Of a stretch of 38,595 nt of DNA, positions 32,353 to 38,595 are shown piece by piece. The position numbers were made by a program, and so were the translations under genes. Under the pieces are notes generated by a model. That model saw nothing but the letters and a program-made list of their open reading frames with translations, was not told the origin of the DNA and made no database searches. Every line of letters begins with the position of its first letter. Positions within the stretch are counted from its first letter, which is position 1. Source of the stretch: Nitrospirota bacterium (GTDB taxonomy: Bacteria > Nitrospirota > UBA9217); NCBI GenBank assembly GCA_021783455.1, contig JAJXTW010000004.1, forward strand, positions 1 to 38,595, read 5' to 3'.

Positions 32353-32925
32353 ATGAAGAGCAGACAGCTTATGTATGTTTTCGTTGTATTACTGATGAGT
32401 ATCTTCGTTCTCTGGGGCTGCCCCAAGAAAGCAGAAGTGACTTCTGCCCCCGAATCACAGAAGGAAGCAGCGGCGGAACCCGCCAAGGAAGGACCAAAGG
32501 TTGAGCAGAAGGCCGAGCCTGCGGCCCAGCCAGAAGCAGCAACGGCGGCAAAGGAAGAGCAGCCCCAGGAGAGTGCCGCAGCAGCATCGACAGGAGTGGA
32601 GCCGATCCACTTTGATTTTGACAAGTCCTTTATTCGCGCCGACGCGAAACCTGTGATGAGGGCGAATGCCGAATGGCTCAAGGCCAACCCCAACGTGAAG
32701 ATCAGGATCGAAGGAAATTGCGACGAGCGGGGAACCAAGGAATACAACCAGGCTCTTGGTCAGCGACGAGCGGCGAGCGCGAAAAAATACTTAACCGATC
32801 TGGGAATTTCCGCCAAACGGATATCGCTTATCAGTTATGGCAAGGAAAAGCCCATCTGCACCGAGCACAACGAAGATTGCTGGCAGAAAAACCGCAGAGA
32901 CGATTTTACCAAGGTGACGGAGTAG
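32353..32925 (+). CDS. pal: Peptidoglycan-associated lipoprotein
   Basis: A 190-residue lipoprotein. The signal sequence ends at lipobox LWGC with acylated C23. A low-complexity Ala/Glu/Pro linker (about 28-80) precedes an OmpA-like domain (82-190) that begins IHFDFDKSFIRADAK and has the peptidoglycan-binding NCDERGTKEYNQALGQRRA. Pal ties the outer membrane to the cell wall. GAGGAGG precedes the ATG. The usual tolQRAB genes are not upstream. Confidence 0.92.
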   Translation: MKSRQLMYVFVVLLMSIFVLWGCPKKAEVTSAPESQKEAAAEPAKEGPKVEQKAEPAAQPEAATAAKEEQPQESAAAASTGVEPIHFDFDKSFIRADAKPVMRANAEWLKANPNVKIRIEGNCDERGTKEYNQALGQRRAASAKKYLTDLGISAKRISLISYGKEKPICTEHNEDCWQKNRRDDFTKVTE

Positions 32926-33065
32926 GACCAAGAAAAATATGAACCGGGGAGGGGGAGAACGCGTGACAGGGTAAGCTTTCCGTCTCGTCTTTCTCCCTCT
33001 CTTTGCTTCCCGCTTCCTCGTTTTATACCCTGTATACAAATAGTTTAGTATCCCTAAAGGAATAA

Positions 33066-33908
33066 ATGACGGTCAAACAATCGCTAACGATCTTCGGCTT
33101 CCTGTTTCTGCTGACTGCCTGTGCTCCTCAGGCTGAACTGGTCAAGACCAGGTCCGACATGACCGATCTGCGCGAAGAGGTGCAAACCGCAATGGTGCGC
33201 GTTCAGGAGTTGCAAAAACGCGTCAATCTTCTCGAGGAGAATGTCAAGGGCACGATGGATGTGCAGAAGGTTATGGCAGACTACGGAGCCAAGTCCGACC
33301 AGCTCACCACCGATATCCAGCTTGTTCAGGGCAAGCTCGAAGAGAACAACTTCCGCATTGCCGAACTTGCGCAAAAGCTGGACGACCGGAGCGTCAGGAT
33401 CGCGGAGCTTTCAGCGCGGATCGACGAACTCGATGCCAAGATGAAGCTGTTGAGCGCCGGCACGGCGACGGTCCTGACCCGGCAGACCCCGACCACGGCG
33501 GCCCGGGCAAAGTCATCCTCCCCCAAGGCCATTGAACCTTCCGAAGCTTATCGCCAGGCGAAAAGCGATTACGACAGGGGGAATTTCGATCTTGCTCTTG
33601 CCGGGTTCCAGAATTATGTTGCGCAGTTTCCCGATACCAGCATGACGGACGCGGCGCAGTACTGGATCGGCGAATGCCTTTATTCCAAGAGAGAGTTCAG
33701 CAAGGCGATTGATGCTTTTCTAAAAGTTATCAAGCACTACCCCAAGAGCGACAAAGTGGCCGGCGCAAAGCTCAAGATCGGGCTGTCCTACCTGAACGAA
33801 AAAAATTTTCCCAAGGCAAAAGAGTACCTTCGCAAAGTCATGAAGGAATATCCCTCTTCCAACGAGGCTGAAATCGCCAGGGACCGGCTTGCAAAAATTG
33901 AGAAATAG
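33066..33908 (+). CDS. cpoB: Tol-Pal-associated protein CpoB/YbgF, lipoprotein variant
   Basis: A 280-residue periplasmic protein. The N-terminus looks like a lipoprotein signal with LTAC and C19, unlike E. coli YbgF, which is soluble. Residues about 25-125 form a coiled coil with leucine heptads (LQKRVNLLEE, then IAELSARIDELDAKM). Three TPR repeats follow (about 155-280: YDRGNFDLALAGFQNYVAQFP and related). CpoB works with Tol-Pal in cell-wall constriction. It is 140 bp after pal, in the usual order. Confidence 0.88.
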   Translation: MTVKQSLTIFGFLFLLTACAPQAELVKTRSDMTDLREEVQTAMVRVQELQKRVNLLEENVKGTMDVQKVMADYGAKSDQLTTDIQLVQGKLEENNFRIAELAQKLDDRSVRIAELSARIDELDAKMKLLSAGTATVLTRQTPTTAARAKSSSPKAIEPSEAYRQAKSDYDRGNFDLALAGFQNYVAQFPDTSMTDAAQYWIGECLYSKREFSKAIDAFLKVIKHYPKSDKVAGAKLKIGLSYLNEKNFPKAKEYLRKVMKEYPSSNEAEIARDRLAKIEK

Positions 33909-34219
33909 CCGGCGTGCTCTGATTTTCCGCCCTTCTCTGGATGTCCGCTCTTTCCGCACAAGCCTTCTTTCCAGGTAAATAAGGTGCATGGTTGCCTTAT
34001 GGGCCGCGCGCGTCTCTGGTACAATAAACATAAAGCGATCCCAGGACTATATGTTTTGTGATTTCTGATATGTATCAAATACTACAACCAACACAGCAGA
34101 CGCTCCAGAAGGGCAGATTTCGTTGTCTTGTCTGTTTCTAACAATTTGATTTATCACAATAAGTGGTTTCCGGTATGATGGTCTGAACCTTGCAAAAGAA
34201 CAGTGCCAGGAGGCAGGCA
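33909..34219 (+). promoter_or_regulatory. Intergenic region with candidate promoter of the efflux operon
   Basis: This 311-bp gap has no gene. TTATCA (34151-34156) and TATGAT (34174-34179) are 17 bp apart and could serve the efflux operon, about 40 bp before the ATG. No metal-sensor operator or sensor gene (such as cusRS or copY type) is seen; the sequence is AT-rich. Confidence 0.45.
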
Positions 34220-35473
34220 ATGCAAATAAGGCATCTCATTTTTTTGATTTTGCTTCTTTCCTTGTTTAGGGTTTCTCATGCCGATGAGTCCCTTGTCACG
34301 CTCAAAGACCTGGAGCAGGAGGCGCTCAAGAACAACCCCGAGATCCTCATGGCGGAGAAAAGAGTGGAGTCTGCTGATGAGAAAAAGTCTCTGGCTTCCG
34401 CCCTGCCGGACCCCATGGTCGGCTATGCGGTCCAGAACGTCGGGTCGCCGGGCGTGTGGAGTGTTGGGAAGGAAGATATGAGCATGCAGGGCGTGGTCTT
34501 TACCCAGGAGATCCCGTTTCCGGGCAAGCTTGGGACAAAAGGCCGAATCGCAGGCAAGGAAGCGGAGCGGACGGAGCAAGGGGCCCGGGAAACGAAGCTC
34601 AGGGTGCTGAACAGCCTCAAGAACGCATATTATGAATATTTCCTCGCTTTCAAATCCGCCGAGATCCTGGACCAGACAAAGGAGCTGCTGAAAAATTCTC
34701 AGCGCATCGCCGAGACGCGGTATGCTACCGGCCAGGGCATGCAACAGGACGTTGTCCGTGCCCAGCTTGAGGTCTCCATGATCCTGGACCGGCTGACCGA
34801 GGAAGAGCAGAAGAAAGAGACGCAGGCGTCACTGATCAACAGCCTCGTGGGCCGCAACCCGCTGGCTCCCCTCGGAAGACCGGAGGAGCTTCCGAGAGCT
34901 ACTCCGACCGTTACCATGGATGAACTGGCAGCCATGGCGCTCGACCATTCCCCCGTCTTGCAGGGAAAAGAGCGCATGGTGGAGCAAAGCAGGGAAGAGC
35001 TTTCCCTGAGCCGCAGGGAATTTCTGCCGGACATGGTCGTCTCCGGCGGCTGGTTCACACGGGGCGACAAATCGGACGTCTGGCAGGCAAGCCTGATGTT
35101 TAAAGTCCCGCTCTATTTCTGGAACAAGTCAACGGGAGTGAAGGCCGCGTCAGCCGACCTCAGCGCCGCACGCTATGAGTACGACGCCGAGAGGCTTGCG
35201 ACGCTGGCACGGGTGCGCGACCTCTATTCCACGATCAAGACAGCCGAGCATCGCATAGAGCTCTACGAGGCCGGGATCATCCCGCAGGCGCGGCTGTCGC
35301 TTCAATCAACGACCTCAAACTACCAGGTGGGGAAGAGCGATTTCACATCGCTCCTGGAAAGCGAAAACACGCTCTTGAAATACCAGCTCATGGAGCAGGA
35401 AGAGCTGGTCAACCTGAACAAGACCATGTCCATGCTGAATGAACTCACCGGAGAGGACCATCATGAGAAATGA
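34220..35473 (+). CDS. cusC: TolC-family outer-membrane channel (CusC-like)
   Basis: A 417-residue outer-membrane efflux protein. A signal peptide ends near VSHADE (about 22). Two homologous helical halves follow, including LEQEALKNNPEILMAEKRV near the start and MALDHSPVLQGKERMVEQSREEL in the second half, with the periplasmic tunnel of the TolC fold. The ATG at 34220 is chosen because AGGAGG lies 6 nt upstream; the longer frame starts with TTG. With the following adaptor and RND pump it forms an envelope-spanning metal exporter. It overlaps cusB by 11 bp. Confidence 0.85.
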   Translation: MQIRHLIFLILLLSLFRVSHADESLVTLKDLEQEALKNNPEILMAEKRVESADEKKSLASALPDPMVGYAVQNVGSPGVWSVGKEDMSMQGVVFTQEIPFPGKLGTKGRIAGKEAERTEQGARETKLRVLNSLKNAYYEYFLAFKSAEILDQTKELLKNSQRIAETRYATGQGMQQDVVRAQLEVSMILDRLTEEEQKKETQASLINSLVGRNPLAPLGRPEELPRATPTVTMDELAAMALDHSPVLQGKERMVEQSREELSLSRREFLPDMVVSGGWFTRGDKSDVWQASLMFKVPLYFWNKSTGVKAASADLSAARYEYDAERLATLARVRDLYSTIKTAEHRIELYEAGIIPQARLSLQSTTSNYQVGKSDFTSLLESENTLLKYQLMEQEELVNLNKTMSMLNELTGEDHHEK

Positions 35474-36698
35474 GAAATGGGTCATGACTTCAGCCGTCGA
35501 GGTACGCGCGGGAAAACCAGCGGAATCAGCGGATACGAGAAAGAGCAATCTGCTTCTGACTTTGGTTTTCTTTTTCGTCCCGATTCTTTTCTCTTCCCAT
35601 GCTTTTGGCCAGGAACATGCGGGCCATGCGGGTCCGATACAGAGCCAGGCGTCCGGGAGCGCGGGACGGAGTGCAGCGACCGTAAAACAGGAGGCTGTGC
35701 CGGTCATTACGATCAGCCCGGACAAGGTGCAGCTCATCGGCGTGCGCACGGCTGTTGCTGACTATCGATCGCTGGACAAACAGATCCGCACCGTGGGCAA
35801 AGTCGAGCCCGATGAGACCCGTCTCGCTTTCGTGAATACCAAGATCGCGGGATGGGTGAAAAAACTCTATGTCGATTATACCGGGCAGCAGGTCGTGAAA
35901 GGCCAGCCGCTCCTGTCGATCTACAGTCCCGACCTGGTGACGGCCCAGGAAGAATATCTTATCGCGCTGCGGTCGGTGAGGTCATCTCTGACAGGGACCG
36001 GCGATATGGCCGAGATCGAGGCTTCGCGCAGCGAACTGCTGCAATCGGCGAAGCGGCGGCTTCAGCTCTGGGACATCACCGATGCGCAGATAGCGGAGCT
36101 TGAAAAAACGGGCAAACCCAGGACGGAGATGACGATCGAGGCGCCGCTGAGCGGCATCGTGCTCGACAAGATGGTGCTTGAAGGAGGCTATATCACGCCG
36201 GGCATGAACCTCTATAAGATTGCCGATCTTTCCTCGATCTGGATCATGGCCGACATCTATGAGTATGAAGTGCCCCTGGTCAGAGTAGGCCAGGCGGCAC
36301 TCGTGACCTTGCCATACTATTCCGGTCAGAGCTATCATGCAATCGTAGATTTTATCGATCCGTCCCTGGACCCGGTGAGCCGGACCGTCAAGGCGCGGCT
36401 TGCCATGAAGAATCCCGGACTCCTGCTGAAGCCCGAGATGTTTGCGAATGTCGAGATCATGGTCTCTTCAGGCTCAAGGCTGGCGATCCCGCGCGAGGCG
36501 GTGATTGATTCGGGCACGCGCCAGATCGTGTACGTCGAGAAAAAGCCGGGAGTGTACGAGATGCGGCGGGTGACTGTCGGCCTGCGAGGGGAGGATTACG
36601 TAGAAGTCCTGAAAGGCATCAAAAGAGGGGAGCGCGTCGTTACGTCCGGCAACTTCTTCATAGATTCGGAGAGCCAGCTGAGGTCAGGGGGCAATTAA
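35463..36698 (+). CDS. cusB: RND efflux adaptor (CusB-like membrane fusion protein)
   Basis: A 411-residue periplasmic adaptor. An N-terminal hydrophobic segment (about 28-45) is a signal or anchor, followed by a His-rich EHAGHAGP, possibly metal-binding. The barrel-sandwich lipoyl halves (VKGQPLLSIYSPDL and TIEAPLSGIVLDKMVLEGGYITPGM), a helical hairpin between them, a beta-barrel and the membrane-proximal domain (AIPREAVIDSGTRQIVYVE) are in order. This fits heavy-metal RND adaptors. The ATG at 35463 has GGAGAGG upstream and overlaps the cusC stop region. A heptad element follows. Confidence 0.85.
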   Translation: MRNEKWVMTSAVEVRAGKPAESADTRKSNLLLTLVFFFVPILFSSHAFGQEHAGHAGPIQSQASGSAGRSAATVKQEAVPVITISPDKVQLIGVRTAVADYRSLDKQIRTVGKVEPDETRLAFVNTKIAGWVKKLYVDYTGQQVVKGQPLLSIYSPDLVTAQEEYLIALRSVRSSLTGTGDMAEIEASRSELLQSAKRRLQLWDITDAQIAELEKTGKPRTEMTIEAPLSGIVLDKMVLEGGYITPGMNLYKIADLSSIWIMADIYEYEVPLVRVGQAALVTLPYYSGQSYHAIVDFIDPSLDPVSRTVKARLAMKNPGLLLKPEMFANVEIMVSSGSRLAIPREAVIDSGTRQIVYVEKKPGVYEMRRVTVGLRGEDYVEVLKGIKRGERVVTSGNFFIDSESQLRSGGN

Positions 36699-36699
36699 T

Positions 36700-36812
36700 A
36701 GTTCAAAGTTCAGAGTTCTGAGTTTAAAGTGATAGATCAGATCACGTTCCTGGTCCTTCTGGGTGTCTGCTTATTGCTGTACACTGTGAACTATGAACTT
36801 TGAACTCTGAAC
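36700..36812. repeat. Inverted pair of heptad tracts between cusB and cusA
   Basis: Four 7-bp units of AGTTCAA-type lie in strict register at 36700-36727 (AGTTCAA, AGTTCAG, AGTTCTG, AGTTTAA) and four complementary units, NNTGAAC, at 36785-36812 (TGTGAAC, TATGAAC, TTTGAAC, TCTGAAC). AGTTCAAAGTTCA (36700-36712) is the exact reverse complement of 36794-36806. The tracts could pair as a long hairpin with a 57-nt centre. It begins 2 bp after the cusB stop and ends 17 bp before cusA. Confidence 0.85.
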
Positions 36813-36829
36813 TTTTCTGAGGTTCAATT

Positions 36830-38595
36830 ATGTTAGCCAAAATCATAGAAATTTCGGCACGAAATAAATTCCTCGTTTTTCTTCTCGTGGGGTTCCTTAC
36901 CCTTTGGGGGATCTGGGCAGTATATCACACGCCGCTCGACGCCATCCCGGACCTTTCTGACGCCCAGGTGATCGTGTATACCGAATGGACGGGCAGGAGC
37001 CCGGACCTGGTCGAGGACCAGATCACCTATCCCATTGTCTCGACGCTCCTCGCTGCGCCCGAGGTGCGCGTGGTGCGCGGCAAATCCTTTCTCGGCACCT
37101 CCTTCGTCTATGTCATCTTCAAAGACGGTACGGACATCTACTGGGCACGGAGCCGGGTGCTCGAATATCTTCAGGGCGTCCAGGGAAAACTTCCTGCGGG
37201 CGTGACTCCGCAGCTCGGCCCTGACGCAACCGGCGTGGGATGGGGGTTCCAGTATGCCCTGGAGGACGAGAGTGGAAAGCACGATCTCTCCCAGCTCCGA
37301 TCGCTCCAGGACTGGACCCTCAAGTATGCCATTGAATCAGTGCCCGGCGTTTCCGAAGTGGCCTCCGTGGGCGGGTTCGTGAAACAGTACCAGATCACTG
37401 TGGACCCGAACCGGCTTGCGGCGTACAAACTTCCGCTTGCAAAGGTCATGGACGCAGTCAGGCGCAGCAACCGCGACGTGGAGGGAAGGGTCGTGGAGTG
37501 GTCGGGCAGAGAGTACATGGTCCGCGGCCGCGGCTACATCCACGACAAGTCGGACATCGAGAAGATCGCCGTGGGCACCAACGAGAAAGGGACGCCCATC
37601 CTGCTTCGCGACATCGGCCAGGTCCAACTCGGTCCGGAGATCAGGCGCGGCGCCTCTGACCTGGACGGAAAAGGCGAGACCGTCGGCGGCATTGTCGTGG
37701 TCCGCTTCGGCGAGAACGTCCTCGAAGTGATTGACCGGGTGAAAGCAAAGATCAAAGAGCTGCAACCGTCCCTGCCCGAAGGGGTCAAGATCGTCACAAC
37801 CTATGACCGGTCCGAACTCATCCACCGCTCTGTTGACACGCTCCGCGAAGAAGTGATCAAACTCGGCATTGCCGTAAGCGTGGTTTGCATCATCTTCCTC
37901 TTTCATCTGCCGAGCGCCCTTGTCGTGATCCTGACCCTGCCCGTGGCGATCCTGATCTCCTTCGTCTGCATGTATTACCTCAAGATCAGCTCGAACATCA
38001 TGAGCCTCTCCGGCATCGCCATCGCCATCGGCGCCATGGTTGACGCCTCCATCATCATGGTCGAAAATGCGCATAAAAAGCTCGAAGAGTGGGAAAAGGG
38101 CGGAATGGTCCACGGTTCGCGCGTGGACGTGATCATCAACGCTGCAAAAGAGGTCGGGCCGTCGCTCTTCTTCTCACTCCTCGTTATCACCGTGGGTTTT
38201 ATGCCGGTTTTTACACTTGAGGAACAGGCAGGCAGAATGTTCAAACCCCTGGCGTATACAAAAACGTTTTCCATGCTCTTTGCGAGCTTTCTCGCGATCA
38301 CGCTGACGCCGGTCCTGATGACCCTTCTCATCAAGGGAAAGATCAGGCATGAGGACAACAATCCCATCAGTCACTTTCTCACAAAAATTTACCACCCTGT
38401 TGCGGACTTTGCACTCCGCTTTCGGAAGTTCGTCATCATCGCGGCAATCGTCATTGTCCTGGTCACGGTTTTTCCCTTTAGCAAACTGGGGTCGGAGTTC
38501 ATGCCGCCATTGTACGAGGGGACGCTCCTGTTCATGCCGTCATCGGTGCCCGGCGCCTCCATTACGACCATGAGCGAGGTGCTCCAGACCGAAGA
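36830..38595 (+). CDS. cusA: Heavy-metal RND pump, CusA/CzcA family (partial, 3' end missing)
   Basis: The frame stays open to the window edge, giving 588 residues of a protein that is usually about 1,040. It begins MLAKIIEISARNKFLVFLL, with membrane helix 1 at about 13-33, then HTPLDAIPDLSDAQVIVYTEWTG, the porter domain, and helices from about 340 on. The fourth transmembrane signature reads GAMVDASIIMVENAHKK, matching the Cu(I)/Ag(I) subgroup (HME4) rather than the zinc CzcA type. With cusC and cusB it should export monovalent copper or silver; the metal-selecting methionines cannot all be checked in the partial sequence. Confidence 0.9.
   Translation, partial: MLAKIIEISARNKFLVFLLVGFLTLWGIWAVYHTPLDAIPDLSDAQVIVYTEWTGRSPDLVEDQITYPIVSTLLAAPEVRVVRGKSFLGTSFVYVIFKDGTDIYWARSRVLEYLQGVQGKLPAGVTPQLGPDATGVGWGFQYALEDESGKHDLSQLRSLQDWTLKYAIESVPGVSEVASVGGFVKQYQITVDPNRLAAYKLPLAKVMDAVRRSNRDVEGRVVEWSGREYMVRGRGYIHDKSDIEKIAVGTNEKGTPILLRDIGQVQLGPEIRRGASDLDGKGETVGGIVVVRFGENVLEVIDRVKAKIKELQPSLPEGVKIVTTYDRSELIHRSVDTLREEVIKLGIAVSVVCIIFLFHLPSALVVILTLPVAILISFVCMYYLKISSNIMSLSGIAIAIGAMVDASIIMVENAHKKLEEWEKGGMVHGSRVDVIINAAKEVGPSLFFSLLVITVGFMPVFTLEEQAGRMFKPLAYTKTFSMLFASFLAITLTPVLMTLLIKGKIRHEDNNPISHFLTKIYHPVADFALRFRKFVIIAAIVIVLVTVFPFSKLGSEFMPPLYEGTLLFMPSSVPGASITTMSEVLQTE

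Noticed and set aside
1-38595. tRNA, rRNA, CRISPR arrays, insertion sequences or phage attachment sites
   Set aside because: None found by eye: no cloverleaf-like segments, no direct repeats with regular spacers, and no transposase or integrase reading frames.

Overview
The window looks like chromosome of a Gram-negative, moderately GC-rich bacterium. Outer-membrane genes (pal, cpoB, a TolC-type channel), a full 14-subunit complex I, a B12-dependent ribonucleotide reductase and a sigma-54 regulator would fit a Nitrospirota- or Desulfobacterota-like lineage. That placement is inference from gene content; there is no rRNA or marker gene to settle it.

Layout. (1) 1-1726: the tail of a sensor histidine kinase and an NtrC-family response regulator. 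(2) 1867-3862: a minus-strand group with a shortened YjgA/DUF615 protein, an XRE-type regulator and a SAM methyltransferase. (3) 4090-22411: one long complex I operon, nuoABCD, then five signalling genes (DRTGG, CBS-HATPase, DRTGG, PHP, HATPase), then nuoE, an hndB-like gene, a HydB/HndC-type nuoF, nuoG and nuoHIJKLMN, closed by a strong intrinsic terminator. (4) 22587-25126: a YwiC-like membrane protein and nrdJ. (5) 25127-25770: a degraded stretch with a small Cys-containing protein and a receiver-domain remnant. (6) 25917-30706: a pentose-phosphate operon, rpiB-gnd-tal-zwf-pgl. (7) 30808-32118: a tiny ORF with a perfect ribosome-binding site, then a radical SAM/SPASM protein. (8) 32353-33908: pal and cpoB. 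(9) 34220 to the end: a Cu/Ag-type tripartite efflux system, with cusA cut by the window edge.

The most notable system is the complex I operon. Its NADH-oxidising part is built like the diaphorase of NAD-linked [FeFe] hydrogenases (NuoE, HndB, and NuoF with an N-terminal 2Fe-2S domain and a C-terminal 2x[4Fe-4S] domain). The signalling cassette I associate with such hydrogenases lies directly upstream, yet no hydrogenase subunit is present. This suggests a respiratory complex whose NADH/ferredoxin input is regulated, or chemically extended, by a hydrogenase-derived module.

A second theme is a set of intercistronic elements made of 7-bp units. They start at or just after stop codons and end near the next ribosome-binding site (195-246, 5493-5527, 19346-19385, 36700-36812, and a related hairpin at 9729-9752). 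Several intergenic promoters share an extended -10 core, TGC-TAT.
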